A stretch of DNA of 64,000 nt from Bacteroides faecis MAJ27 (GCF_900106755.1 NZ_FNNN01000025.1:24387-88386); one strand, 5' to 3'; counted from the first letter of the stretch, positions 35,919-45,787 are shown. The notes: generated by a model not told the origin, from the sequence alone. Numbers and translations are program-made.

Positions 35919-36941
35919 ATGGGATTATTCTCTTTTACACAAGAAATAGCGATGGACTTGGGAACAGCCAATACCATCATCATCACAAATGGGAAAATTG
36001 TGGTGGATGAGCCTTCGGTTGTGGCCTTGGATCGCCGTACAGATAAGATGATCGCCGTTGGGGAAAAGGCGAAGTTGATGCACGAAAAGACCCACGAAAA
36101 TATACGTACTATTCGTCCGTTGAGGGATGGAGTGATCGCCGACTTCTATGCTTGCGAGCAAATGATGCGCGGTTTGATTAAACAAGTAAATACTCGTAAT
36201 CACTTGTTCTCACCGTCTCTCCGTATGGTGATCGGTGTACCGTCGGGAAGTACGGAAGTAGAACTCCGTGCCGTTCGTGACTCAGCAGAGCATGCCGGCG
36301 GACGTGACGTCTATCTGATATTCGAACCGATGGCTGCGGCGATCGGTATCGGTATTGATGTAGAAGCGCCCGAAGGAAACATGATCGTGGATATAGGTGG
36401 TGGATCTACTGAAATTGCCGTTATCTCTTTGGGAGGTATCGTTTCCAACAACTCTATCCGTATCGCCGGAGATGATCTGACCGCAGATATCCAGGAATAT
36501 ATGAGCCGTCAGCACAATGTGAAAGTCAGCGAACGTATGGCAGAACGTATTAAGATCAATGTAGGTGCTGCCCTGACCGAGCTTGGCGATGACGCTCCGG
36601 AAGATTATATCGTTCATGGTCCGAATCGTATTACAGCTCTTCCGATGGAAGTGCCCGTATGTTATCAGGAAGTGGCACACTGTCTGGAGAAATCCATTTC
36701 CAAGGTAGAGACAGCCATCCTGAGCGCATTGGAAAATACGCCGCCCGAACTATATGCGGATATCGTACACAATGGTATCTATCTTGCCGGTGGTGGTGCA
36801 TTGCTTCGCGGACTGGACAAGCGTTTGACGGATAAGATTAACATACCTTTCCACATTGCTGAAGATCCTTTGCACGCGGTAGCCAAAGGTACAGGTGTGG
36901 CATTAAAGAATGTAGACCGTTTCTCTTTCTTGATGAGATAA
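35919..36941 (+). CDS. mreB: Rod-shape-determining actin homologue MreB
   Basis: A 340-residue actin-family ATPase. Visible motifs are the phosphate-1 loop MDLGTANTIIIT, the phosphate-2 motif MIVDIGGGSTEIAV and the adenosine motif YLAGGGALLRGLD. MreB polymers guide lateral peptidoglycan synthesis at the inner membrane. It is the first gene of the elongasome operon mreB-mreC-mreD-mrdA-rodA, all on the plus strand with short or negative gaps. Confidence 0.96.
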   Translation: MGLFSFTQEIAMDLGTANTIIITNGKIVVDEPSVVALDRRTDKMIAVGEKAKLMHEKTHENIRTIRPLRDGVIADFYACEQMMRGLIKQVNTRNHLFSPSLRMVIGVPSGSTEVELRAVRDSAEHAGGRDVYLIFEPMAAAIGIGIDVEAPEGNMIVDIGGGSTEIAVISLGGIVSNNSIRIAGDDLTADIQEYMSRQHNVKVSERMAERIKINVGAALTELGDDAPEDYIVHGPNRITALPMEVPVCYQEVAHCLEKSISKVETAILSALENTPPELYADIVHNGIYLAGGGALLRGLDKRLTDKINIPFHIAEDPLHAVAKGTGVALKNVDRFSFLMR

Positions 36942-36961
36942 AATAATACGGATCATTATTC

Positions 36962-37804
36962 ATGCGGAATTTAATAAACTTCCTTTTGAAATACAATTAC
37001 TGGTTCCTCTTCATCGTATTAGAGGTAGCCAGTTTTGTTTTGTTATTTCGGTTCAACAGCTACCAGCAGAGTACTTTTTTCACTTCTGCCAATGTGGTTG
37101 TTGGGGCAGTTTATGAAGTTTCAGGAGGAATAAGCTCTTATTTTCATCTTAAGTCGGTCAACGAAGACTTGCTGGACCGTAACATGGCACTCGAACAACA
37201 AATCACTAATCTGGAAAAGGCGTTGCGGGAGCATCAGGTAGATTCTGTCACTGTAAACAGTATCAAGGAGATACCTCAGACAGATTATCAGTTGTTCAAA
37301 GCACGTGTCATAAAGAACAGTCTGAATCAGGCGGATAATTACATTACGCTCGATCAAGGCTCTTCTTCCGGCATCCGCCCCGAAATGGGAGTGGTGGATG
37401 GAAACGGAATTGTGGGAATTGTTTATGAAACATCCCTTTCCTATTCGGTAGTGATTTCGGTGTTGAACAGTAAGTCGAATGTCAGTTGCAAGATTGTCGG
37501 AAGTGATTATTTCGGTTATCTGAAGTGGGAACATGGAGATTCCCGGTATGCTTATCTGAAAGATTTGCCTCGTCATGCAGAGTTCAATCTGGGTGATACG
37601 GTAGTGACAAGCGGCTTTTCTACCGTATTCCCCGAGGGAATCATGGTCGGAACAGTTGATGATATGTCCGACTCACATGACGGGTTGTCTTATTTGTTGA
37701 AAATCAAGTTGGCTACCGATTTCGGAAAGGTGAGTGATGTGCGGGTGATAGCCCGGAACGGTCAGCAGGAACAGAAAGAACTGGAAAATAAGACTACGAA
37801 ATAA
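36962..37804 (+). CDS. mreC: Rod-shape-determining protein MreC
   Basis: A 280-residue bitopic protein: one N-terminal membrane span (YWFLFIVLEVASFVLLF), a coiled coil (about residues 60-95) and the MreC beta-barrel core with VIKNSLNQADNYITLDQGS and MGVVDGNGIVGIV. It scaffolds the elongasome and activates PBP2/RodA in the periplasm. It is 20 nt after mreB, and its stop codon overlaps the mreD start (TAATG). Confidence 0.93.
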   Translation: MRNLINFLLKYNYWFLFIVLEVASFVLLFRFNSYQQSTFFTSANVVVGAVYEVSGGISSYFHLKSVNEDLLDRNMALEQQITNLEKALREHQVDSVTVNSIKEIPQTDYQLFKARVIKNSLNQADNYITLDQGSSSGIRPEMGVVDGNGIVGIVYETSLSYSVVISVLNSKSNVSCKIVGSDYFGYLKWEHGDSRYAYLKDLPRHAEFNLGDTVVTSGFSTVFPEGIMVGTVDDMSDSHDGLSYLLKIKLATDFGKVSDVRVIARNGQQEQKELENKTTK

Positions 37805-38301
37805 TGATAATTACCTATATACATAGAATTGGATGGTTCGTCGGGCTGGTACTTCTTCAGGTGCTTATCCTGAACAATGTACATATTGCCGGATATGCTA
37901 CTCCTTTTCTCTACATTTACTTTATACTGAAGTTCGCTTCCGGAACTTCCCGGAATGAATTGATGCTGTGGGCTTTCTTTTTCGGACTAACCATTGATAT
38001 CTTTGCCGATACTCCGGGGATGAATGCTGCGGCAACCGTGTTGCTGGCCTTTCTGCGTCCGTCATTGCTGCGTCTGTTTACTCCGCGTGACAATCTGGAC
38101 AGTATCATCCCGTCTTTCAAGAGCATGGGTATCACTCCTTTTCTGAAATATACCACGGCAAGTGTTTTCGTGCATAGTCTGGCATTACTCAGCATTGAGT
38201 TCTTCTCATTTACCAGCATCTGGCTGTTGTTATTGCGGGTGATCTCATGCACCCTTCTGACTTTAACCTGCATTCTTGCTGTAGAAGGAATAAGGAGATA
38301 G
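37804..38301 (+). CDS. mreD: Rod-shape-determining protein MreD
   Basis: A 165-residue polytopic protein with about five hydrophobic helices (for example WFVGLVLLQVLILNNVHIAG). It shows the Bacteroidetes MreD pattern FGLTIDIFADTPGMNAAATV. It is part of the elongasome in the inner membrane. Its ATG overlaps the last base of mreC, indicating translational coupling. Confidence 0.9.
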   Translation: MIITYIHRIGWFVGLVLLQVLILNNVHIAGYATPFLYIYFILKFASGTSRNELMLWAFFFGLTIDIFADTPGMNAAATVLLAFLRPSLLRLFTPRDNLDSIIPSFKSMGITPFLKYTTASVFVHSLALLSIEFFSFTSIWLLLLRVISCTLLTLTCILAVEGIRR

Positions 38302-38303
38302 GA

Positions 38304-40166
38304 ATGGCAAAAGATTATAGATTAGAGAAGCGGAAATTTGTTATCGGGGGTATTGCTTTAACTATTGTGTTGATCTATCTGATACGCCTCTTTGTCTTGC
38401 AGATAACGACAGACGACTACAAGAAAAATGCCGACAGCAATGCTTTCCTGAATAAAATTCAATACCCCTCGCGGGGAGCTATTTACGATCGTAACGGCAA
38501 ACTGCTGGTGTTCAACCAACCGGCTTATGACATCACCCTCGTTCCGAAAGAGGTGGAAAATCTGGATACACTCGATTTATGTGAGTCGTTGGGTATCACC
38601 CGTGCTCAGTTCCTCAAGATTATGAGTGATATGAAAGACCGCCGCCGCAATCCGGGATATTCCCGCTATACCAACCAGCTTTTCATGTCGCAGCTTTCTG
38701 CTGAAGAGTGTGGCGTCTTTCAAGAGAAACTGTTTAAGTTTCCCGGTTTTTATATTCAGCGGCGTACGATCCGGCAATATTCTTACAATGCGGCTGCCCA
38801 TGCTTTGGGAGATATCGGTGAGGTATCTGCCAAGGATATGGAGGCGGATGAAGAAGGATATTACATTCGCGGAGATTATATAGGAAAGTTAGGTGTCGAG
38901 AGATCTTACGAGAAATACCTGCGTGGAGAAAAAGGAGTGGAGATTCTGCTGCGTGATGCTCACGGACGTATTCAGGGACGTTACATGGATGGAGAGTATG
39001 ACCGTCCTTCCATTCCCGGCAAGAACTTGACATTGAGCATGGATATTGATTTGCAGATGTTAGGTGAACGGTTGCTGAAGAATAAAATCGGAAGTATTGT
39101 AGCTATCGAGCCGGAAACCGGAGAAATCCTTTGTCTGGTATCATCGCCGAACTACGACCCACACCTGATGATTGGTCGCCAGCGTGGTAAGAATCATCTG
39201 ATGCTGCAACGTGATAAGCAGAAACCATTGCTCAATCGTGCGTTGATGGGAGTCTATCCTCCGGGATCTACTTTCAAGACGGCGCAGGGATTAACCTTCC
39301 TGCAGGAAGGAATCATTACGGAGCAAAGTCCTTCTTTCCCCTGTTCTCGCGGCTTCCATTATGGACGTCTGACAGTGGGCTGCCATACTCATGGTTCGCC
39401 TTTGCCTTTGATTCCGGCTATTGCGACCTCTTGTAACTCTTATTTCTGCTGGGGATTATTCCGTATGTTCGGCGATCGTAAGTACGGCTCTCCGCAGAAT
39501 GCCATAACGGTCTGGAAAGATCACATGGTTTCTCAGGGATTCGGCTATAAATTAGGAGTCGACTTACCCGGAGAAAAACGTGGTCTGATACCTAATGCTC
39601 AGTTTTATGACAAGGCTTATCGCGGACACTGGAATGGACTGACGGTGATCAGTATCTCTATCGGACAGGGCGAAATCCTCTCTACCCCTCTTCAGATAGC
39701 TAATCTGGGAGCAACAATCGCTAACCGCGGACACTTTACTGCGCCGCATATTGTGAAGGAGATTCAGGATGCGCAGTTAGACAGTATTTATCGTCATCCG
39801 CGCAACACTACGATAGAACGCAGACATTATGAATCTGTAGTAGAGGGAATGCGTGCTGCCGCTACCGGAGGTACTTGCCGCATGCTGTCCGTAATGGTTC
39901 CGGACCTTGAAGCCTGTGGAAAAACGGGAACGGCACAGAACCGGGGACATGACCATTCTGTGTTTATGGGTTTCGCTCCGATGAGCAAGCCTAAGATCGC
40001 TATCGCTGTTTATGTGGAGAATGGCGGATGGGGAGCTACTTATGGAGTACCGATCGGTGCATTGATGATGGAACAATATATGAAAGGGAAGTTGTCACCG
40101 GAGAATGAGTTAAGAGCAGAAGAAATCAGTAACAGAATCATCTTATATGGTAACGAGGAACGATAG
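38304..40166 (+). CDS. mrdA: Penicillin-binding protein 2 (elongation transpeptidase)
   Basis: A 620-residue class B PBP. The ATG at 38304, two nt after the mreD stop, is chosen because it precedes the single membrane anchor (FVIGGIALTIVLIYLIRLFV). The pedestal domain comes first, then the transpeptidase domain with SxxK as STFK (Ser322-Lys325), SxN as SCN in ATSCNSYF, and KTGT (Lys540). It cross-links peptidoglycan during elongation together with RodA, whose start codon overlaps its 3' end by 20 nt. Confidence 0.95.
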   Translation: MAKDYRLEKRKFVIGGIALTIVLIYLIRLFVLQITTDDYKKNADSNAFLNKIQYPSRGAIYDRNGKLLVFNQPAYDITLVPKEVENLDTLDLCESLGITRAQFLKIMSDMKDRRRNPGYSRYTNQLFMSQLSAEECGVFQEKLFKFPGFYIQRRTIRQYSYNAAAHALGDIGEVSAKDMEADEEGYYIRGDYIGKLGVERSYEKYLRGEKGVEILLRDAHGRIQGRYMDGEYDRPSIPGKNLTLSMDIDLQMLGERLLKNKIGSIVAIEPETGEILCLVSSPNYDPHLMIGRQRGKNHLMLQRDKQKPLLNRALMGVYPPGSTFKTAQGLTFLQEGIITEQSPSFPCSRGFHYGRLTVGCHTHGSPLPLIPAIATSCNSYFCWGLFRMFGDRKYGSPQNAITVWKDHMVSQGFGYKLGVDLPGEKRGLIPNAQFYDKAYRGHWNGLTVISISIGQGEILSTPLQIANLGATIANRGHFTAPHIVKEIQDAQLDSIYRHPRNTTIERRHYESVVEGMRAAATGGTCRMLSVMVPDLEACGKTGTAQNRGHDHSVFMGFAPMSKPKIAIAVYVENGGWGATYGVPIGALMMEQYMKGKLSPENELRAEEISNRIILYGNEER

Positions 40167-41604
40167 TTTGTGGAAAACATTGGATTGGGTAACGATTGGT
40201 ATCTATCTGCTTTTGATTGTCGGCGGATGGTTCAGCGTTTGCGGTGCGAGCTATGACTATGGCGATCGTGACTTCTTTGATTTCTCTACCCGTGCCGGAA
40301 AACAGTTCGTATGGATTATCTGCTCCTTCGGGCTGGGGTTTGTTCTGCTGATGCTGGAAGACCGGATGTACGATATGTTCGCGTACATTATATATACGGG
40401 GATGATTGTGCTGCTTATTGTCACCATCTTTATAGCGCCGGATACGAAAGGATCGCGTTCGTGGCTGGTGATGGGGCCGGTCAGTCTGCAACCCGCCGAA
40501 TTTGCCAAGTTTGCTACGGCGCTGGCACTCGCGAAATATATGAACTCATACTCATTCAGCATAAAGAAAGAGAAGTGTGCTTTCGTTTTAGGCTTCATCA
40601 TTCTGCTTCCGATGCTTTTGATTATCGGACAACGGGAGACAGGCTCGGCACTGGTCTATCTTGCATTCTTTTTGGTGCTTTATCGCGAGGGTATGCCCGG
40701 AGTAGTGCTTTTTGCCGGTCTGTGTGCGGTGATTTACTTTGTTGTCGGCATTCGTTTCGACGAAGTTTTTATAGCTGATACTCCCACACCTTTAGGAGAA
40801 TTTATCGTGTTGTTATTGATCCTGTTGTTTGCCGGAGGAATGGTCTGGGTGTACCGTAAAAAGTGGGAACCTACACGGAATATCATCGGGGGAAGTCTGA
40901 TCATTCTGCTTGTTGCCTATTTGATATCTGAATATGGGATACATTTTAGCCTGGTATGGGTGCAATGGGGGCTTTGTGTCATTGTGGTAGGCTATTTGCT
41001 CTATCTGGCATTGAGGGAGCGTCAGCGTTCCTATTTCCTGATTGCTCTGTTTGCTATCGGCTCTATCGGCTTCCTGTATTCCAGTAACTACGTATTTGAT
41101 AACATCTTGGAATCCCATCAGCAAATCCGTATCAAGGTTGTACTTGGTCTGGAAGAAGATCTGACAGGAGCGGGATACAATGTCAATCAGTCAAAGATAG
41201 CCATTGGCTCCGGAGGCTTGACCGGGAAAGGATTTCTGAATGGAACACAGACCAAGCTGAAATATGTACCCGAACAAGATACTGACTTCATATTCTGCAC
41301 AGTAGGAGAGGAGCAGGGATTTGTCGGTTCGGCTGCCGTCCTGTTGGCTTTCCTTATATTGATTCTGAGGCTGATTGCTTTATCCGAGCGGCAGACTTCC
41401 ACCTTCGGACGTGTCTATGGATATTCGGTGGTCAGTATTTTCCTTTTCCACCTTTTCATTAATGTGGGTATGGTACTGGGACTGACTCCGGTAATTGGCA
41501 TTCCTCTGCCGTTCTTTAGCTATGGAGGCTCTTCGTTGTGGGGATTCACCATCTTGCTGTTTATCTTCCTGCGACTGGATGCCGGAAGAGGCAGAAGGCT
41601 TTAA
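40147..41604 (+). CDS. rodA: SEDS glycosyltransferase RodA
   Basis: A 485-residue membrane protein of the SEDS family. Signatures include GSRSWLVMGPVSLQPAEFAK, GYNVNQSKIAIGSGGLTGKG and GIPLPFFSYGGSSLWG. At 485 residues it is about 110 longer than E. coli RodA. The extra length is mostly additional hydrophobic segments in the middle (about residues 215-290), as is common in Bacteroidales. It polymerises lipid II with PBP2. It overlaps mrdA by 20 nt and converges on gldH with a 7-nt gap. Confidence 0.94.
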   Translation: MVTRNDSLWKTLDWVTIGIYLLLIVGGWFSVCGASYDYGDRDFFDFSTRAGKQFVWIICSFGLGFVLLMLEDRMYDMFAYIIYTGMIVLLIVTIFIAPDTKGSRSWLVMGPVSLQPAEFAKFATALALAKYMNSYSFSIKKEKCAFVLGFIILLPMLLIIGQRETGSALVYLAFFLVLYREGMPGVVLFAGLCAVIYFVVGIRFDEVFIADTPTPLGEFIVLLLILLFAGGMVWVYRKKWEPTRNIIGGSLIILLVAYLISEYGIHFSLVWVQWGLCVIVVGYLLYLALRERQRSYFLIALFAIGSIGFLYSSNYVFDNILESHQQIRIKVVLGLEEDLTGAGYNVNQSKIAIGSGGLTGKGFLNGTQTKLKYVPEQDTDFIFCTVGEEQGFVGSAAVLLAFLILILRLIALSERQTSTFGRVYGYSVVSIFLFHLFINVGMVLGLTPVIGIPLPFFSYGGSSLWGFTILLFIFLRLDAGRGRRL

Positions 41605-41611
41605 GACGGAT

Positions 41612-42091
41612 TTATTCTTTTTGTCTTTCGATTCGGATGCCGACGTCATTGAGTCCGGTTAACTTCTCATCCTGCATTCCGTGCATGATTTTGATGGTAT
41701 AGTTTCCGGGATGCAGCGGGCGGACGGACTTGACAAAAACAGCAGTCTGATAAATGCTTCCCCATCCATTTCCCAGCCATCTTCCTGTCGTATCTGCCAG
41801 ATTGATTGCTATCGTGTCGGTACGCCACACGGTAGAGTCAAGGAGATTCTCCTGGATGAACAGGTAAAGGTTGTGGTAAGGATATTCACTTCTGTTGCGC
41901 ACTTCCGCGAATAATCTGAGTGTAGCAGGGATGCTGTCTGTAACAGGACACTGAAAAGAGAGTGTATCACTCTTTGCCCATCCCTCGTTGGGCAGGGACT
42001 GGTAAGAGTGATACACGGTATTTTCATTGCAGGCTGCCATGAGGCAGACACCGAGCAAACAAAATAAGTTATTCCTGAGCAGGCTTCTCAT
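41612..42091 (-). CDS. gldH: Gliding-motility-type lipoprotein GldH
   Basis: A 159-residue lipoprotein (FCLLGVCLMAACNENTVYHSY). The body matches the GldH pattern, with paired beta segments such as LRLFAEVRNRSEYPYHNLYLF and a C-terminal NDVGIRIER. GldH is needed for gliding in flavobacteria, but non-gliding Bacteroides keep it, so its role here is probably envelope-related. The ATG at 42091 lies inside the 3' end of ricT (23-nt overlap). The frame is open far upstream only as an antisense-like shadow of the ricT repeat tail. Confidence 0.88.
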   Translation of the reverse strand: MRSLLRNNLFCLLGVCLMAACNENTVYHSYQSLPNEGWAKSDTLSFQCPVTDSIPATLRLFAEVRNRSEYPYHNLYLFIQENLLDSTVWRTDTIAINLADTTGRWLGNGWGSIYQTAVFVKSVRPLHPGNYTIKIMHGMQDEKLTGLNDVGIRIERQKE

Positions 42092-43634
42092 TATTTTGCG
42101 GTTTCTCTTGATTCGGATTTCTTTCAGGTCTCGGAGCACGTTCCTGATGGGGCTGCTTTCCTTGTTCCTGTGATCGTTCTTGATTCTGCGGACGTTCCTG
42201 ATTTTGAGGGCGTTCCTGTTTCGGCTGGCGTTCTCTATTTTGTGGACGCTCCTGGTTGGCCGGACGTTCCTGATTCTGCGGACGGTTCGGATTTTGTGGA
42301 CGCTCTTGATTCTGTCCTCTTTCCGGACGTCTGTTTTCATTATTTCGTCCTTGGTTCTGTCCTCTGTTCCGGTTATTATTATTTCTCGGGCGATTTTCTC
42401 TGTCTCCTTTTTCCCCTCTGTTTCCGTTTTCTGACGGTTGCGGACGGTTTTCGTTCTCTCCTCTCTGAGGTTGTTGCGGACGATTTCCACCTTCAGCCTG
42501 TGCCTGCGGGCGGTTATCATTGTTTCCTTTCCTTTTCTTCTTATTCCGGTTGGCGTTGTTTCCTTCCTTGTTGTTCCGGTTGCGGTCGAAGCGGGTGAGA
42601 CTTTCCTGTTCCAGCAGGTCTGTCGGCTTTTTGGGTTCTTGCTTGACTTCAGCTTCGAGCAGACTGTCGGGCTTCATTCCCTTCTTGTTCATGGCAATGA
42701 CCTCGAAAGCACGTTTTCCGCTGATTGTAACCAGATTGGCAGGGAAGTTCTTATCTGTCGAGTAAGAAACCTGATTGCTCAGGATATCAGCTTTGAAGAA
42801 ATAGAAAGTGCCGTCTTTCGTTTCCAATTCGATTTCTCTGGAAGGAAGACGTTTCTGGGCTTCCACATAGCAGTCTACCTCATAGTTCAGACAACATTTT
42901 AGTTTGGCGCATTGTCCGGCAAGCTTTTGAGGATTCAGTGAGATATCCTGAAAGCGGGCAGCGCTTGTAGACACCGATACGAAACTCGTCATCCAGGTGG
43001 CACAGCAAAGCTCCCGTCCACAAGGACCGATACCACCGATACGTCCGGCTTCCTGTCGCGCACCGATCTGTTTCATTTCAATACGGACGCGGAAAGCTTC
43101 GGCAAGTACCTTAATCAGCTGTCGGAAGTCCACACGTTCATCAGCGATGTAGTAGAAAATAGCCTTGTTGCCATCCCCCTGATATTCTACGTCACCGATT
43201 TTCATATCCAGATTCAGGTTCAGTGCAATCTGGCGGGCACGGATCATGGTCGCGTGTTCCTTTGCTTTCGCTTCGTTGAATTTCTCCATATCCACCGGCT
43301 TGGCTTTTCGGTAGACTCTTTTTATTTCCGCATCCGTCTTGAAGTTCGCTTTCTTCATCTGTAGCGGAACAAGTCTTCCGGTCAGGGTCACTACACCGAT
43401 GTCATGTCCGGGAGCAGCTTCCACGGCAACAATATCTCCCTTTTCCAGTTTGATTTTATTGCTGTTGCGGTAATAGCCTTTCCGGGTATTTTTAAATTGC
43501 ACTTCCACCATATCGCACTCTTCCGCATTGCCCGGTATGTCTGCCAGCCAGTCGTAAGTGTTCAGTTTCTTATCTTGTCGGGAGCATCCTTTGCAGCAAA
43601 GACCGCCACTCCCATTATGAAGCTTATATTCCAT
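42069..43634 (-). CDS. ricT: PSP1-domain protein RicT with long Asn/Gln/Arg/Pro repeat tail
   Basis: A 521-residue cytoplasmic protein. The conserved part (about 1-340) is the PSP1/RicT (YaaT) family with three cysteine clusters: GLCCKGC (12-17), PCGRELCCATW and CAKLKCCLNYE. In Bacillus, RicT binds an Fe-S cluster in a complex that affects RNase Y. From about residue 345 the sequence becomes a low-complexity tail built on variants of NQERPQ, NNNRN and RPQQPQ, about 175 residues long and rich in Arg, Asn, Gln and Pro. Such tails often bind RNA or drive condensation (inference). It is downstream of holB by 14 nt. Confidence 0.9.
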   Translation of the reverse strand: MEYKLHNGSGGLCCKGCSRQDKKLNTYDWLADIPGNAEECDMVEVQFKNTRKGYYRNSNKIKLEKGDIVAVEAAPGHDIGVVTLTGRLVPLQMKKANFKTDAEIKRVYRKAKPVDMEKFNEAKAKEHATMIRARQIALNLNLDMKIGDVEYQGDGNKAIFYYIADERVDFRQLIKVLAEAFRVRIEMKQIGARQEAGRIGGIGPCGRELCCATWMTSFVSVSTSAARFQDISLNPQKLAGQCAKLKCCLNYEVDCYVEAQKRLPSREIELETKDGTFYFFKADILSNQVSYSTDKNFPANLVTISGKRAFEVIAMNKKGMKPDSLLEAEVKQEPKKPTDLLEQESLTRFDRNRNNKEGNNANRNKKKRKGNNDNRPQAQAEGGNRPQQPQRGENENRPQPSENGNRGEKGDRENRPRNNNNRNRGQNQGRNNENRRPERGQNQERPQNPNRPQNQERPANQERPQNRERQPKQERPQNQERPQNQERSQEQGKQPHQERAPRPERNPNQEKPQNNEKPAQE

Positions 43635-43648
43635 AGTTTATATATTTA

Positions 43649-44773
43649 TTATTGCTTCAACAGTACGATCATCTTCAGAGAGAAGTCGAAGAATACCATC
43701 TTGGCATTTACATTTTGTTCTATATGCAGTTGCGCTTCGCTCAGTTCATCCATGATGCCCATCACGTTTCGTTCGTTGACAAAAGGGGCAAAGCGAGAGG
43801 CGAAATTTTGTTCATTGATTGTCATATACGTCAGGTCACGCTGATGCAGGTTGAATATGAAGTTCTCGCGAATCATACGCTGGCAGTATTCCAGAAAGTT
43901 CTTCTGGCGTTCACGTCCCATGCCGGCAACCTGTTCGCTCCATAGTTTCATTTCCCTGATTTTCCGTTGATAGGACAATCGCATCAGGCTAACAAATAAG
44001 TCGAAGAATAACTGATTCTCTTCGTTCAGATGAATGGTTTCCAGTGCTTTGATGAAGTTTCCGTTTGCCAGGTGGGCAATGGAAAGACTGTCGGCAGGCT
44101 GGATGCCATATTTAGTCTGTAATATCCGGTCGATAGCCGGTTCGTCAATTTTTCGCACGTTCATGCGCTGAGTACGGCTCAGAATGGTGGGCAGAATCAT
44201 TTCCGGAGCTTCCGATACGAGCAGGAAGATGGTTTTCTCCGGCGGCTCTTCAAGCAGTTTCAATAGTTTGTTGGCGCATACCGGATGCATCTTTTCGGGT
44301 AGCCAGAGAATAGTGATCTTGAATCCTCCTTCGCTCGATTTGAGGCTGAGCTTTTTCAGAATCTCGTCACTCTCTTTCGCATAGATGATGGCCTGTGCAT
44401 TCTCGGCATCCATTTCTCTCAGCCAATGATTCAGGTTGAAATACGGATTGTTGAGTACGAATTGTCTCCAGTCCGCAATATAATCGTCGCACACTTCCCG
44501 TTTTCCTTTTGAGCTTTTCACGATAGGGAACACGAAATGTACGTCCGGGTGTACCAGTTTGTTGAATTTCACACATGACGGACATGCTCCGCAGGCATCC
44601 GTTTCACCTCGGTTGGTGCAACTGATGTAGCGTGCATAAGCAATAGCCAACGGCATTTTGCCGACTCCTTCGGGACCACAGATGAGTTGGGCATGCGGTA
44701 TGCGCCCTTCACTCACTTCCTGAATGAGCCGCTGCTTGATTTCTTCTTGTCCGATTACGTCTCTGAAAAACAT
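43649..44773 (-). CDS. holB: DNA polymerase III delta-prime subunit
   Basis: A 374-residue clamp-loader subunit. It starts MFFRDVIGQEEIKQRL at 44773, which is the natural N-terminus; a longer frame reaches into metF. It has a Walker A-like GPEGVGKMPLA loop, a zinc-binding cysteine cluster (Cys-Thr, DACGACPSC) and the AAA+ sensor region ILSRTQRMNVRK. It loads the beta clamp with delta and gamma/tau. It is 1 nt after the metF stop, so it is co-transcribed. Confidence 0.92.
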   Translation of the reverse strand: MFFRDVIGQEEIKQRLIQEVSEGRIPHAQLICGPEGVGKMPLAIAYARYISCTNRGETDACGACPSCVKFNKLVHPDVHFVFPIVKSSKGKREVCDDYIADWRQFVLNNPYFNLNHWLREMDAENAQAIIYAKESDEILKKLSLKSSEGGFKITILWLPEKMHPVCANKLLKLLEEPPEKTIFLLVSEAPEMILPTILSRTQRMNVRKIDEPAIDRILQTKYGIQPADSLSIAHLANGNFIKALETIHLNEENQLFFDLFVSLMRLSYQRKIREMKLWSEQVAGMGRERQKNFLEYCQRMIRENFIFNLHQRDLTYMTINEQNFASRFAPFVNERNVMGIMDELSEAQLHIEQNVNAKMVFFDFSLKMIVLLKQ

Positions 44774-44774
44774 G

Positions 44775-45728
44775 TCAATAAATGATTTTAGCCACTTCTT
44801 TGATACTGTCCACTGCTCCGATGGAGTAGAAGTGGATACTCGGCACTCCATGTGCCATCAACTCCTTGCATTGGGCGACGCACCATTCGATGCCTACCTG
44901 CTCGGCTTCCTTGTCATTCTTGCATTTCAAAGCCTCTTTCACCAAATCTTCCGGCAAGTCTACTTTGAATGTCTTGGGTACCATGCTGAGTTGAGATAAC
45001 TTCTTGAATGGCTTGATGCCCGGAATGATAGGTACATTGATGCCTGCTGCCTTTGCTTGTTCTACAAATTCGAAGTATTTCTTATTGTCGTAGAATAACT
45101 GTGTCACTGCATATTCGGCGCCTGCTTCCACTTTCTTTTTCAGCCAGAAGAGGTCGGACTCGATGTTGGGGGCCTCTTCATGTTTCTCCGGATAGCAAGC
45201 CACACCGTAGGAGAACGGGCTGTTGGTTACTTTCATTTCCGAACCGTCGACAAAGATTCCCTTATTGAAATTGTTGATTTGCTCTTGCAGTTCGATCGCA
45301 TGATGGTATCCGTCTCCTTCGGGAGTGAATACTGACTCATGCTTGGCTTTATCGCCCCGGAGTACCAGCAAATCAGTGATATTCAGAAATTGCAGGTCGA
45401 GCAGTACATATTCTGTCTCTTCGCGGGAGAAACCGCTGCATAGTATATGCGGCACTACCGTGATATTATATTTGTTCTGGATAGCGGCGGCTACGGCAAC
45501 AGTCCCCGGACGTCTTCTCAGCCGGTTTCGTTGGAAAAGTCCGTTACCCAGGTCTTTGTATACGTATTCGCTGCGGTGCGTGGTGATATTGATATATTTC
45601 GGATCAAACTCCCGAAGGGTATCGACAGTCTGATACAGCTTTTCGATGCCTGTACCTTTCAGAGGAGGAAGGATTTCGAAAGAGAAAGCTGTTTTTTCGC
45701 TGTTATGTATTAAATCAATTACTCTCAT
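44775..45728 (-). CDS. metF: Methylenetetrahydrofolate reductase
   Basis: A 317-residue FAD-dependent TIM-barrel enzyme reducing 5,10-methylene-THF to 5-methyl-THF for methionine synthesis. Family motifs include FSFEILPPLKG, LLVLRGDKAKHE and PIIPGIKPF. The start at 45728 (MRVIDLIHNSEK) is preferred because the -7 box at 45787-45780 places transcription downstream of the longer alternative start. It is the first gene of the metF-holB-ricT-gldH operon. Confidence 0.95.
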   Translation of the reverse strand: MRVIDLIHNSEKTAFSFEILPPLKGTGIEKLYQTVDTLREFDPKYINITTHRSEYVYKDLGNGLFQRNRLRRRPGTVAVAAAIQNKYNITVVPHILCSGFSREETEYVLLDLQFLNITDLLVLRGDKAKHESVFTPEGDGYHHAIELQEQINNFNKGIFVDGSEMKVTNSPFSYGVACYPEKHEEAPNIESDLFWLKKKVEAGAEYAVTQLFYDNKKYFEFVEQAKAAGINVPIIPGIKPFKKLSQLSMVPKTFKVDLPEDLVKEALKCKNDKEAEQVGIEWCVAQCKELMAHGVPSIHFYSIGAVDSIKEVAKIIY

Positions 45729-45779
45729 TCTTTTTCGTTGATGTTCGTTGTCTACTTGAATTAAACGTGCATATTGGGA

Positions 45780-45787
45780 CAAAAATA
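45780..45787 (-). promoter_or_regulatory. -7 box of the metF-holB-ricT-gldH operon
   Basis: TATTTTTG on the minus strand matches TAnnTTTG; predicted start site near 45773, 45 nt before the metF ATG. Confidence 0.55.

Noticed and set aside
42092..42520. N-terminal extension of gldH through 143 Arg/Asn-rich codons
   Set aside because: This is the shifted frame of the ricT repeat tail. The lipoprotein signal at 42091 is the natural gldH start.
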